A stretch of DNA of 64,000 nucleotides from CAUZIZ01 sp965219005 (GTDB taxonomy: Bacteria > Acidobacteriota > UBA6911 > RPQK01 > JAJDTT01), in contig CBDCMS010000003.1 in NCBI GenBank assembly GCA_965219005.1, forward strand, positions 2,728,001 through 2,792,000, read 5' to 3'. Made by a program: the position numbers and the translations under genes. This document shows positions 16,699-25,450 of the stretch, piece after piece. The first letter of the stretch is position 1; each line of letters begins with the position of its first letter. Below the pieces are notes generated by a model, which saw nothing but the letters and a program-made list of their open reading frames with translations, did no database searches and was not told the origin of the DNA.

Positions 16699-18062
16699 CA
16701 GACCACCGGAGCCCCTCGACCCTTGGCTTCGGAGATGCTGACCAGGACCTCAGGGCCGATCTCAACGAAGCTCTCGATGGACTCCTGGTCCATATAGGGG
16801 AGGCGATCCAGGTTCGACAGAAATGTCTTCGGTTCGAAATCGATGATTCCGGCAGAATTCTCGTCCACCGCAACGACATAGGTGTCACGGCCGTCAGTTT
16901 GAGGATAGAGCAAGGCCTGGGTGAAGCCGGCCTGCTTCTCCCACAGTTCGATGCGGCTGCGGCGCCTCTCCTTGGCGGTCCCTCCCCAGGACGTCACGAA
17001 ATGCCCTACATAGGACTTCACGCGGTCCACGGGGTAGCCTGAGTAGGGCTCTCCCTGCCAGGGACGGTTTCCCAACCGGAGCAGTCCCTTGACCCGCTCC
17101 ACGCCGCTCTTCTCCCAGCCGATCTCCAGCACGGTCAGCAGGGTATGGTAACGAATATAGGCGTACTGGGCCGTGTAGAACAGGGGCCGGCCGGTCCAGA
17201 GGCGGTCCGCCAGAGGATCGAGCCCGGGAACCCAGAAACCCCGCTGGGCGTCGGCCTCGTAGCGATCCGAGGGGTAGCCTGCCTCCAGACCTGCCTGGAT
17301 CATCGCCTCAGTGACTCTCCAGTCCCAGGGGCGAAGGGCGAAGTTGGAGTAGGCCGAGCCCGTCACCTCGAACATGGTCTGCCCCTGATATCGCTTCCCG
17401 TCCCCCATCTTTTCCAGGGGATAGGACTGCAGCCCAGTCCCATGGAGGTCCACATAGGCGTCGGGTTGGTACCGATCGACGACTTTGAGGAAAGCCTTGA
17501 TCTCGGGAGCTTGATCCAGCTTGCGGTAGGTCAGGGTCTCCAGGTCCCAGTTCTCGGCTCCACCGCCCTGGTAAGAACGGATACCGGCAGAGTTTCGGGA
17601 GCGATGCCCCACGAAGAAGGCGTATGGGTCAATGATGGGCATGATGAGCAGAATCTGTCGACGACGCATCTCGGCCGCCTCCGGGTCGTCACTCAACAGC
17701 CAGAGGGCCAGGTGCAGAGCTGTCGTGGAGCCCGACCGTTCCGCTCCCCCGTGCATGGCGGTCATCAGCGCCACCTGTTTGTCCTCACCCGACACGGAGG
17801 AATCCGTGATCTTGAGGAGATAGATGGGGTGTCCCTCGGCTGAACGCTCGATCACCTCAACTCGCAGGATCTTGGGATGGCGCTTCTCCCAGTACTCCAT
17901 GGTGGCCTGATATTCCTCCAGGGTCACCCGGTGTACCTTTTCCCCCTCCCAGGGTCTGGGCATGCGCGCTAGTCGCGAGTCAACGTCCTGTCCCATTGAT
18001 GCCGTCACGAAGCCAAGCAACAGCAACGAAGGAGCGTAGCGTGGAATCGAGGGTCTTCTCAT
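16683..18062 (-). CDS. Zinc carboxypeptidase, M14 family, exported
   Basis: A 459-residue metallopeptidase with a signal peptide (PSLLLLGFVTASMGQ). The zinc site is seen as MHGGAERSG (His and Glu) and the third ligand as VDLHGTG; the catalytic Glu is probably in TVLEIGWEKSG. These fit the M14 fold, though this branch (seen in Acidobacteria and Planctomycetes) is poorly characterised. The stop at 16683 seems premature because the next frame continues the protein for about 90 residues. Divergent from the acetamidase gene. Confidence 0.82.
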   Translation of the reverse strand: MRRPSIPRYAPSLLLLGFVTASMGQDVDSRLARMPRPWEGEKVHRVTLEEYQATMEYWEKRHPKILRVEVIERSAEGHPIYLLKITDSSVSGEDKQVALMTAMHGGAERSGSTTALHLALWLLSDDPEAAEMRRRQILLIMPIIDPYAFFVGHRSRNSAGIRSYQGGGAENWDLETLTYRKLDQAPEIKAFLKVVDRYQPDAYVDLHGTGLQSYPLEKMGDGKRYQGQTMFEVTGSAYSNFALRPWDWRVTEAMIQAGLEAGYPSDRYEADAQRGFWVPGLDPLADRLWTGRPLFYTAQYAYIRYHTLLTVLEIGWEKSGVERVKGLLRLGNRPWQGEPYSGYPVDRVKSYVGHFVTSWGGTAKERRRSRIELWEKQAGFTQALLYPQTDGRDTYVVAVDENSAGIIDFEPKTFLSNLDRLPYMDQESIESFVEIGPEVLVSISEAKGRGAPVVWCRTV

Positions 18063-18201
18063 TTTCTTCCTACCTCTTTTCTCCTTCTCGATGAATCGTC
18101 GGTATCACGATTGTAGGAGCCTGGACGGTGGCATTCAAGGAATCGCTGCTCTGTTTGCCAGGTCCCGCACATTGATGAATAATCGACCGTGAGGAGTGGA
18201 C

Positions 18202-19116
18202 ATGAGCATGCGTGAGATCCATCAAACCGGGCCTTATTGCTATACCTATTCGCCGTTTCATCCCCCGATCGCGACGGTCGAGCCAGGGGAGATGGTCGCC
18301 ATCCACACCCTGGACGCATTCGAGAACAAGATGACGCCCCAGGTGAAACAGTTTTCCGACGTCTGTACCTACCCATTCCTGAATCCCCAGACCGGGCCAA
18401 TAATCGTCTCAGGCGCCGCACCGGGTGATACGCTGGTAGTGAAGATCCATGAGATTACACCCACCCGTGACCATGCTGTCACCGGCACAATCCCCTATTT
18501 CGGAGGTTTGACTTCGACCCCGCTGGACCCAAAAATCCAGCCGCCTCTGGAAGAACAGTGGCTGTTCCTGCCGATTGAGGAGGATGGGATCCGATTCGAT
18601 GAGCGCCGGGTCATTCCGTATGACCCGTTCCTGGGAACGATGGGTGTGGCGCCCGAGATCGAGGCTGTGAACTCCCTGACTCCCGACTACTACGGCGGTA
18701 ACATGGACTGCGTCGAGACCCGGCCCGGCAACGAGGTCTTGTTTCCCGTCCTGGTCCCGGGAGCGCACTTCTTCACCGGTGACGCCCACGCCAGCCAAGG
18801 CGACGGCGAGCTCACCGGGGTCGCCCTGGAGGTTCCGGCCAGGGTAGTCGTCAGCTTCGATCTGAAGAAGGACAGCAAGATCGACTGGCCGCGAATCGTC
18901 AGCGATGAGTTCATCATGGTGGCGGGAAGCGCGCGTCCTCTGGAAGCCGCCGCCCGCATTGCCTGGGTGGAACTGATCGATTGGATGGTTGCCGACTACG
19001 GGTTCGACCGAATGACGGCCTACCATTTCCTGGGCCAGGTCGGACAGATGAGACTGGGGAACATGGTCGACCCGAAGTACACCATGGTTGCCAAGTGCCC
19101 CAGACGATATCTCTGA
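18202..19116 (+). CDS. Acetamidase/formamidase family protein
   Basis: A 304-residue cytosolic amidase of the FmdA/AmdA family, hydrolysing short amides to acid and ammonia. Family segments are SGAAPGDTLVVKI, GTMGVAPE, YYGGNMDC, PGAHFFTGDAHASQGDGE and the C-terminal VDPKYTMVAKCP. The ATG at 18202 is five bases after a GAGGAG ribosome site; a GTG two codons upstream is less likely. Substrate not certain. Confidence 0.9.
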   Translation: MSMREIHQTGPYCYTYSPFHPPIATVEPGEMVAIHTLDAFENKMTPQVKQFSDVCTYPFLNPQTGPIIVSGAAPGDTLVVKIHEITPTRDHAVTGTIPYFGGLTSTPLDPKIQPPLEEQWLFLPIEEDGIRFDERRVIPYDPFLGTMGVAPEIEAVNSLTPDYYGGNMDCVETRPGNEVLFPVLVPGAHFFTGDAHASQGDGELTGVALEVPARVVVSFDLKKDSKIDWPRIVSDEFIMVAGSARPLEAAARIAWVELIDWMVADYGFDRMTAYHFLGQVGQMRLGNMVDPKYTMVAKCPRRYL

Positions 19117-19160
19117 GCGAAATCAAAGCCGCCGCAAACAAAACACAACAGCATCGGTCA

Positions 19161-19946
19161 ACAGAGCCGCGAACGACTTGAGCAGTTAGCTGGATGAAGC
19201 CACTTTCCGAGGAGAGAGCCGGACAACAGCACAATCATCCCTGTCCCCAAGCGTCCTTTCAAGTCATTCATCCGACGAAGCGTCGAACACCTCCATCGGG
19301 GCCCCCTGCAGCTCCACAACGTAACGAATAGCGTTGGCCAATGCCTCCTCCGTCCACAGGTACACGGTACTGCCGCCGCGAGCCCAGCGCTTGGTTCGTC
19401 CTCTGTCTATTCCGGATCGGTTGAGACTTTGACTCGCGTAGGACTTAAGAGCGTTCAGGACGGGTTCGGGGGCGGACAACGCGGAAAGCACCAGGTGGAC
19501 GTGGGTGGGCCTGACATGAGCCGCATGAAACTTTCAGCTTCGGCGAGTGCAACCATGTCGGATGCCGTTCCTTACCGCTCTCTGGCCGGGCGGATTGAGG
19601 CGATAGGCCAGGTGTTTCATTCGGGACACCGAAGCCCTACTTCTCCTGGGTTCAGGTGGCAGAAGGGGCATGCCGTATCTATTGTTTTTTCGGTCGACTG
19701 TTCCCCGGCTGTCGCCATGGAGGCGGGTGCCGTAGCACGTGAAAGTCAACAAGTAGCCTACAGGGTAGGAAGATGTCTGGGTGTTCATGTCCCATACAAC
19801 GACCGGTACGGTTGTTGCGCGATACTACCTGGGGAGCTAGATGCGAAGTTTAGGGGGCGCTGGTATGTTTTTCCTTGCTGTTGTCCGGCTCTCTCCTCGG
19901 AACCTGGCTTCATCTCGCTAGCTGCTCAAGTCGTTCGCGGCTCTGT
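19161..19946 (-). mobile_element. RAYT-type element in long inverted repeats (family R1)
   Basis: A decayed Y1 transposase gene is bracketed by inverted arms of about 70 bp: 19161-19230 and the complement at 19877-19946. The arms begin ACAGAGCCGCGAACGACTTG and end near GGAGAGAGCCGGACAACAGC. The same arm sequence occurs without a transposase at 4329 and 29241. This is the arrangement of a REP-associated transposase with its palindromes, which can be mobilised in trans. Confidence 0.8.
19264..19788 (-). pseudogene. REP-associated tyrosine (Y1) transposase, disrupted by an in-frame TGA
   Basis: Reads LLTFTCYGTRLHGDSRGTVD at the start, the family N-terminus, then the HUH motif THVHLVL, then KSYASQSLNRSG, KRWARGGSTVYLW and IRYVVELQGAPM at the end. 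All segments are in one frame of 175 codons, but a TGA at 19534-19536 falls 11 codons before the HUH motif, where many relatives have Trp. The gene is therefore probably dead; readthrough cannot be excluded. Lies inside the R1 inverted repeats. Confidence 0.85.
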
Positions 19947-20016
19947 CGGCCCCGCAAGTCCACGGTCCTGGACAGCCTGCGACCGCGAGGCATGGGGCAA
20001 AGGTAGAAGTACGGAC

Positions 20017-20451
20017 CTATGGCTGCGAGGGCGCGGCGATCTCTGAAGCGCTTTTGAAGTGTGATTGCTCGGTCAGCGCGGAGTAGAAGGACATCCCCAA
20101 CAACTCGCTCTCTGGCTCCGTGTAGGACCAGGCACTGAGGTTGAGGTCTGTTCCTACGATCGTCTGTAGGTCGAAGAGAGTGTTCAGGGTGAGCCTCTTG
20201 ACCTCGGCGGGATCCTGTGTCGGCGGCTTCAAGACCACGTTTACCTTGAGCACGCCATGGTCGTCTTCGACTCCCCAGACCTGGTAGTGATTCCGTTCAA
20301 GATCGGCCAGCTTTTTCTCGAGCCTGGCGAAATCCTCGACGTTCTGTGCTCTGGCAAACGGGTCCGTTTCTTCTTCTCCGCAGCCCACAGAAAAGGAAAA
20401 CACAAGCAATATCAGGAGCTGGAACGCTAGCGTGGTGCGAGGCGTGCTCAC
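20017..20451 (-). CDS. Predicted lipoprotein of unknown function
   Basis: I do not recognise a family. From the GTG at 20451 the protein has a lipoprotein signal (LAFQLLILLVFSFSVGC with Cys as the lipobox residue), then a charged coiled-coil-like segment (FARLEKKLADLERN) and about 80 residues of mixed alpha/beta character. The frame is open further upstream to 20592 but that part lacks sense and overlaps the divergent promoter region. Divergent from the MauE-like gene. Confidence 0.65.
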   Translation of the reverse strand: MSTPRTTLAFQLLILLVFSFSVGCGEEETDPFARAQNVEDFARLEKKLADLERNHYQVWGVEDDHGVLKVNVVLKPPTQDPAEVKRLTLNTLFDLQTIVGTDLNLSAWSYTEPESELLGMSFYSALTEQSHFKSASEIAAPSQP

Positions 20452-20629
20452 CCGGGCATGGTACCACGCAGGCAGAGGGGAGGGAAACGCCGTCCCACAA
20501 GCTAAAATGCGTCGGGAGCTGAGGAGGCGAGCCGTTGTGGTAGACTCGAGGTTGGACCGCTTGCAAGCTTTTGGAGAACGCCGTAAGTCCAACTACCGAA
20601 TGCGCGTCCGAGCAGAGGTCAGCCCGAAA

Positions 20630-21532
20630 ATGACGAATTCTTCGTCACCACGCAGACAGCTCGTTGCTTCCATCGGCGGAAGCTTTCTAGGTGTGGTTCT
20701 TCTTGTAGCAGCAGGGGCCAAAGCCGTCGATCCGGGCGGCCTGGTGGGCCAGATCGAACTGGAGGGATTGGACTTCCTGTTCTCCGCTACCACGGTGACC
20801 CTGATCGCACTGGCGCTGGAGACCGGGCTAGGCGTAGCTCTCCTGCTGGGTGTCAGGAACCTTTGGATCCTGATTCCAACCTCCCTGCTGGTCGTCTTTT
20901 TTCTAGGGCTGACAGGTCGAAACTATTGGCTGGTAACCCAGGGCCTGCGCGATCCTGAAGACTGCGGCTGTTTTGGGAGCCTCATCGAACGGTCTCCTGC
21001 GGAAGCTCTTTGGCAGGATCTGCTGCTGTTGTTACCCGCTTTGTTGCTGGCCTTCTGGTACCGTCCCGGTATCGGTCGTCGACTTCCCAGGGCACGTTTA
21101 GGGATCGCAGCGGTCGTCGCTTTGGGGACGGTCGTCTGGGTTGCACGCCACCCAGATATGCCTTTTCTGAGGGCCGCCGCCGAGATCGGGTCTAGCGGTG
21201 AAGAAGCTGTTTTCACGGTGAGTGTCAATTTCCTCCTCACCTCCAGTGGCAAGGAGATTCCCGGCAGCCGAGTCTACGAATCAGGCGATTCAGCAGTGTT
21301 CCTCATCACCAGCCCTGATCTGGGAGCACCATTGGTCCTGGATCCCAGCAAGCGCAGCGTGGCTGAGTTGAGTGGGGACCGTCTAGAGCTCCTGGACGAG
21401 AACCGGGCCCGCCTTCGAGAGGGGGACGACTCGTCTTCCGAGATCCCCTATCAGATGACATCCGAGGGAATCGCCTTCAGCCTGGATCAGAAGGAGTTTC
21501 TAATGGCCAGGATGTCCGGCAACGAGGGCTGA
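20630..21532 (+). CDS. MauE/DoxX-like membrane protein
   Basis: About 300 residues. The first half has four hydrophobic helices (GGSFLGVVLLVAAGAKAV, TLIALALETGLGVALLL, LLVVFFLGLTGRN, LLLLLPALLLAFW). Between helices 3 and 4 is DPEDCGCFGSLIE, the Cys-x-Cys loop typical of MauE and related quinone/thiol redox proteins of the DoxX superfamily. A C-terminal soluble part of about 130 residues has no family I know. A role in disulfide handling is inference. Start at the ATG 20630; the upstream open stretch to 20432 looks non-coding. Confidence 0.75.
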   Translation: MTNSSSPRRQLVASIGGSFLGVVLLVAAGAKAVDPGGLVGQIELEGLDFLFSATTVTLIALALETGLGVALLLGVRNLWILIPTSLLVVFFLGLTGRNYWLVTQGLRDPEDCGCFGSLIERSPAEALWQDLLLLLPALLLAFWYRPGIGRRLPRARLGIAAVVALGTVVWVARHPDMPFLRAAAEIGSSGEEAVFTVSVNFLLTSSGKEIPGSRVYESGDSAVFLITSPDLGAPLVLDPSKRSVAELSGDRLELLDENRARLREGDDSSSEIPYQMTSEGIAFSLDQKEFLMARMSGNEG

Positions 21533-21537
21533 TCCAC

Positions 21538-22185
21538 TCACCCGGCCAGCACGGACTGCACCTTGGAGACCAGGAGGTCGATGGCAACGCGGTTCTCGGC
21601 GCCCTCCGGGATGATTACGTGAGCATGGCGCTTGCTCGGTTCGACGAACTCTCGATGCATCGGTTTGACCGAATCCAAGTATTGTTGGATGACTGAGTCC
21701 AGAGATCGGTCGCGTTGGGCCATGTCGCGCCGCAGACGGCGAATCAGACGAATATCTTCATCGGCATCCACGAAGGCTCGAATGTCCTGCAGCTCCCTCA
21801 GCGCCTTGTCGACCAGGATCAACACTCCCACCAGCACGATGACTCTCTGAGGATCGACTTGCCGAGTTGCCGAAAGTCGGGTGTGGGTGGAAAAGCTATA
21901 GGTGGGGACTTCGACCGGGTAGCCTTCCAGGAGCTGACCCAGGTGGTCTATCAGCAGCGAAGTCTCCAGCGCATCCGGATGGTCGTAGTTAAGCTGTAGG
22001 CGCTGCTTCCGTGAGAGTTGGCCCTGGTCGTGATAATAGGAGTCGTGCTCGATCACAGCGACTGACTCGCTGCCGACTCCTCTTACGATTTCCTGGACAA
22101 CGGCACTCTTGCCGGCAGCCGTGCCGCCCGCCACTCCGATTACGATGGGTGCTGAACTCTGGGTTCGGCCCTTTTTCGGCGCCAC
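21538..22185 (-). CDS. udk: Uridine kinase family protein
   Basis: A 215-residue P-loop kinase that phosphorylates uridine or cytidine in pyrimidine salvage. The P-loop is GVAGGTAAGKSAV, followed by DSYYHD, NYDHPDALET, TYSFSTHTR and the C-terminal RDRSLDSVIQQYL and EFVEPSKRHAHVIIPEG, all characteristic. The start is a GTG. One oddity: the normally conserved acidic residue in the EGILIL strand is Val (VLVGVLILVD), a GAG-to-GTG type change, so activity may be altered. Only five bases separate it from the convergent MauE-like gene. Confidence 0.9.
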   Translation of the reverse strand: MAPKKGRTQSSAPIVIGVAGGTAAGKSAVVQEIVRGVGSESVAVIEHDSYYHDQGQLSRKQRLQLNYDHPDALETSLLIDHLGQLLEGYPVEVPTYSFSTHTRLSATRQVDPQRVIVLVGVLILVDKALRELQDIRAFVDADEDIRLIRRLRRDMAQRDRSLDSVIQQYLDSVKPMHREFVEPSKRHAHVIIPEGAENRVAIDLLVSKVQSVLAG

Positions 22186-22223
22186 AAACTATCAGCCCGA
22201 TTCGCTTCAGCCCGATTCGGTCC

Positions 22224-22988
22224 TCAGGTCGCTGAGGGCTGGTCTTGATGCTGGGGCAGTGGGCTCGAGGGCAGTTTCTCCAAGAGGTTTCTGGCCTCAG
22301 CCAACCTTAGAAATTGAAGGAGACGGATGACCGGCCAAGCCGGATCGATTTCACTGGGCCGCAGGCTCAACTTCGCCGAGGAAGGTGAGTGGTGATGGTT
22401 GTTGTGTAGTCCTTCCCCTGCCGTCAACAATGCCACCCAGCGGATATTGGTAGCGGTGTTGTCGAAGTTACGATATCCAAGCACATGACAGGCGCCGTTG
22501 ATCATGCCATTGAGTAGGAGGTAGAGGGCGCCTTGCACCAAGAAGGCAAGGATACCCGCTAGCGGTCCCAACAAGAGTACCGCTGCGACAATACCCAGCA
22601 GGATCCCGATATTGCCGTGGCGCGTGACATGCTGTTCTATCCATGTCTTTTCAATGTCCCTGGTGTATCGGGAGACCGTCTCCGCGTTACCTGCTTCTTT
22701 TTGATACATGTAGGTGTTGGTAAGGAGGACTTTCCAGAGGCCCTCCAGGCGTGGGCTGTGAGGATCTCCATGTTCGTCTGAGAACTGATGGTGCTTCCGA
22801 TGGACAGCGACCCATTGTCGTGGCTTTATCCCGGTGTGGAACCAGAGCCAGAACTGCATGAAACCGGTAACCACTGGTTTCAGTTTCAACCCACTATGGG
22901 CCAGAAAACGATGCAGGTAGATAGTGGTGCACAGGTTTGAAATCTGGACTGCAACCGCAACGTAGATGGCTGCGAAAAGCAATGTCAT
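22224..22988 (-). CDS. Membrane fatty acid (acyl-CoA delta-9 type) desaturase
   Basis: A 254-residue integral membrane di-iron desaturase. The three histidine boxes are HRFLAH, HRKHH and HNNHHH with the usual spacing, and hydrophobic segments lie at both ends and around residues 125-165. Introduces a double bond in acyl chains for membrane fluidity. Separated from the downstream udk by 38 bases on the same strand, possibly cotranscribed. Confidence 0.9.
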   Translation of the reverse strand: MTLLFAAIYVAVAVQISNLCTTIYLHRFLAHSGLKLKPVVTGFMQFWLWFHTGIKPRQWVAVHRKHHQFSDEHGDPHSPRLEGLWKVLLTNTYMYQKEAGNAETVSRYTRDIEKTWIEQHVTRHGNIGILLGIVAAVLLLGPLAGILAFLVQGALYLLLNGMINGACHVLGYRNFDNTATNIRWVALLTAGEGLHNNHHHSPSSAKLSLRPSEIDPAWPVIRLLQFLRLAEARNLLEKLPSSPLPQHQDQPSAT

Positions 22989-23316
22989 TGTCGGGTCCTT
23001 TCGTATCTCGTCTGAGGTGTCGCTTTAGCTCGTGACCACCTTGGAGGAAGCAGTTTAGAAGAGCAACCCCCGCTCTCGGTGTTTCCCGGGGACTGCCCGA
23101 GCACCTGGCTTCAGCCAAGTGCACTTGGTGATTATACCATCTTGTAGGGAGCAAACAACCAGGATTCTACCCCTCCTACCACCGCGATGCGAGAGGAGCC
23201 CCGGATGCTCGACATGGACCTGCGTCGCGGGGCGAAAATGTTGCTCCGGACGCAGCCGGATATCTGGTAGTGGTGAGGCTTAGCCGCCTATGCTATCCTC
23301 CTGGTCCGGAGGAGCC
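22989..23316. other. Divergent intergenic region without a recognisable gene
   Basis: About 330 bp between the desaturase and the plus-strand isomerase. I see no RNA gene, no repeat shared with other parts of the window and no convincing reading frame. A GGAGGAG ribosome site precedes the ATG at 23317. It should hold the promoters of both genes. Confidence 0.5.
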
Positions 23317-24315
23317 ATGGCAAGACCCGTTACTCTTTTTACCGGACAGTGGGCAGATCTCGATTTCCAGACGATGTGCGCCAAGGCCAAAGACTTTGGC
23401 TACGATGGGCTGGAGTTGGCCTGCTGGGGAGATCATTTCGACGTCACCCGAGCGCTGCAGGAAGAGGACTATTGCCAAGGGCGCTGGGACCTGCTGAATC
23501 AACATGGCCTGAAGTGTTTCGCCATTAGCAATCATCTTGTAGGGCAGGCGGTATGCGACAATATTGATGGTCGGCACCAGGCCATTCTTCCGGAGCACGT
23601 CTGGGGAGACGGGGACCCCGAGGGTGTCCGTCAGCGTGCTGCCGAAGAGATGAAGAATACGGCCCGCGCCGCAGCCCGGCTGGGGGTCAAAGTGGTGGCC
23701 GGCTTCACGGGCAGCAGCATCTGGCATCTTCTCTACTCTTTCCCCCCCACAGATCCCCAGTTCATCGACCAGGGCTATAAGGACTTCGCAGAGCGCTGGC
23801 TGCCGATCCTCGACACCTTTCAGGAAGCCGGTATCCGTTTTGGATTGGAAGTGCATCCCACCGAGATTGCCTTCGACATCTCGAGCAGCGAGCGAGCACT
23901 CAAAGCCTTGAACGCTCACCCTGCCTTTGGATTCAATTACGATCCCAGCCATCTGGGATACCAGGGTGTGGACTATGTGGGTTTCATCCGTCTTTTTCGT
24001 GACCGTATCTTCCATGTGCACATGAAGGATGTCCACTGGTCATCTGAGCCCTGTAGGGCTGGCGTTTTCGGAGGACATCTGCCGTTCGGACATCCGGACC
24101 GCTACTGGGATTTTCGTTCCCTGGGACGGGGTGAGGTCCGCTTCGAAGAGATAATCCGGGCTCTCAACGAGATCGGATACGAGGGCCCGCTCTCGGTGGA
24201 ATGGGAAGATGCGGGAATGGATCGCGAACACGGAGCAGCGGAATCAGCCGCTTACACTAAGCAGATCGACTTCAAGCGCTCCGAAGTCGCTTTCGATGCG
24301 GCCTTTGGGGAATAA
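23317..24315 (+). CDS. Sugar phosphate isomerase/epimerase family protein (AP endonuclease 2 fold)
   Basis: A TIM-barrel protein of 332 residues of the xylose-isomerase-like family. The metal-site pattern is seen in GLEVHPTEIAFD, FGFNYDPSHLG (Asp and His), FHVHMKDVHW (His-x-His, then Asp) and SVEWEDAGMD (Glu). Such enzymes act on sugars, inosose or hydroxypyruvate; the substrate cannot be set from sequence. The ATG at 23317 follows GGAGGAG, so the upstream Met at 23290 is not used. Confidence 0.88.
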   Translation: MARPVTLFTGQWADLDFQTMCAKAKDFGYDGLELACWGDHFDVTRALQEEDYCQGRWDLLNQHGLKCFAISNHLVGQAVCDNIDGRHQAILPEHVWGDGDPEGVRQRAAEEMKNTARAAARLGVKVVAGFTGSSIWHLLYSFPPTDPQFIDQGYKDFAERWLPILDTFQEAGIRFGLEVHPTEIAFDISSSERALKALNAHPAFGFNYDPSHLGYQGVDYVGFIRLFRDRIFHVHMKDVHWSSEPCRAGVFGGHLPFGHPDRYWDFRSLGRGEVRFEEIIRALNEIGYEGPLSVEWEDAGMDREHGAAESAAYTKQIDFKRSEVAFDAAFGE

Positions 24316-24500
24316 ATTCCAAGCTACAAGAAACAAGATACAAACAAATCACAAATTCCAAGCATCAAGACGCCCTGACCCCCTAAGAGTACAGACCAGG
24401 TGGCAGCAGCGCCAAAACCGAAGCGGCCAGAACTCGTTTGGAACTTGGTGCTTGTGATTTGGAATTTGTTTGTATCTTGTTTCTTGTAGCTTGGAATTTT
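24316..24500. repeat. Palindromic repeat family R4, copy 1
   Basis: The left arm AATTCCAAGCTACAAGAAAC continues into AAGATACAAACAAAT and is mirrored by the right arm ending GTTTCTTGTAGCTTGGAATT at about 24478-24498. The middle is not palindromic. Related AT-rich palindromes occur at 26671-26853 and 59231-59413. Fills the gap between two convergent genes, so it may also terminate transcription. Confidence 0.9.
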
Positions 24501-24509
24501 CTTCCCGGG

Positions 24510-25433
24510 TTAGCTTTCGAATAGTGCCTTCATCTGGCCCAAGTACCTCGGAATGGCAATCTTGGGATCTTCGGCGGCTTCGTACTCGAGCGCGACCCAG
24601 CCTTTGTAGTTTGCCTCGACTAGAATGTCCCTGAGGCGTTCCAGGTCGGTGGGGACCTTTTCTTCTCCCTTATAAACCTCGACCTTGAGTTGGACATTGA
24701 CGGCCCGAGGTGCGGCCAGAGCCAGTTCCTTGTAGGGGTTGGTTCGATAGTTTCCGGCGTCCAGATTGACGCCGAACCAGGGGTGTTCCCCCACCGCATC
24801 GCAAATGGCCAGATGATCGGTGGCGAGAGCCGTGATGCCGCCGTGGTTTTCCAGGCCCAGCATCACGCCCTTCTCCGAGGCTTTCCCCAGTATCTCCTTG
24901 ATGGATTCGGCTACCCACTGGATGCCTGTCTCTTTTTTAACGCCTTCCGGGAGAGATCCGGCAAAAATGCGGATGTGGGGAGCGAACAGCTGGGCGGCAT
25001 GATCGATCCATTGCTTGACCTGAGCCACTTCCTTGTCCCTCTCCTTTCCGGGAGGTAGACAGAAGTTGTTCCCGACCGCGGTGCCGCTCACGGTGAGGCC
25101 TTGTCGGAAGGCGCGCTGTCGTAACTGCTGCAGATACTCTCGATTGAAGCCCTTCTTGAAATAGTAGGAGGTGAGCTCTATCCCAGACAGATTCATGGAG
25201 CTGCACCAGTCGATCAAATCGAAAAGGTCGATCTGACCCGCGTTCAGGGCATCTCGAACGGAGTAGGCGGCCAGGGAGACTCGCATGTTGCGAGCCCGTA
25301 GTCCGGAAGCGGTGCTGTTCTTGGGAGATTCTTCGTTCTGGCCGGCCAGGTTCGCCAGCGGAAGGGCGACGGCACCCAGTCCGACCACGGAGGCCAGTAC
25401 GCGACGTCGGGTGATCGAATTGCGATCTTTCAC
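24510..25433 (-). CDS. Exported sugar phosphate isomerase/epimerase-like protein with Tat signal
   Basis: A 307-residue xylose-isomerase-like TIM barrel with a twin-arginine type signal (SITRRRVLASVVGLGAVALP). Barrel segments include GLENHGGITA, FGVNLDAGNYRTN and WVALEYEAAEDP, with Glu, Asp and His residues at metal-site positions. Periplasmic members of this family are widespread in Acidobacteria and Planctomycetes but uncharacterised. Not closely similar to the cytosolic relative at 23317. It follows the triple RidA gene on the same strand with only 17 bases between, so the two may form an operon. Confidence 0.83.
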   Translation of the reverse strand: MKDRNSITRRRVLASVVGLGAVALPLANLAGQNEESPKNSTASGLRARNMRVSLAAYSVRDALNAGQIDLFDLIDWCSSMNLSGIELTSYYFKKGFNREYLQQLRQRAFRQGLTVSGTAVGNNFCLPPGKERDKEVAQVKQWIDHAAQLFAPHIRIFAGSLPEGVKKETGIQWVAESIKEILGKASEKGVMLGLENHGGITALATDHLAICDAVGEHPWFGVNLDAGNYRTNPYKELALAAPRAVNVQLKVEVYKGEEKVPTDLERLRDILVEANYKGWVALEYEAAEDPKIAIPRYLGQMKALFES

Positions 25434-25450
25434 TTCTCCTCCTCTCAGAA

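Noticed and set aside
19534..19536. The in-frame TGA as selenocysteine in the RAYT
   Set aside because: Transposases of this type have no known selenocysteine, relatives have Trp or another residue, and no SECIS-like hairpin is seen directly after it.
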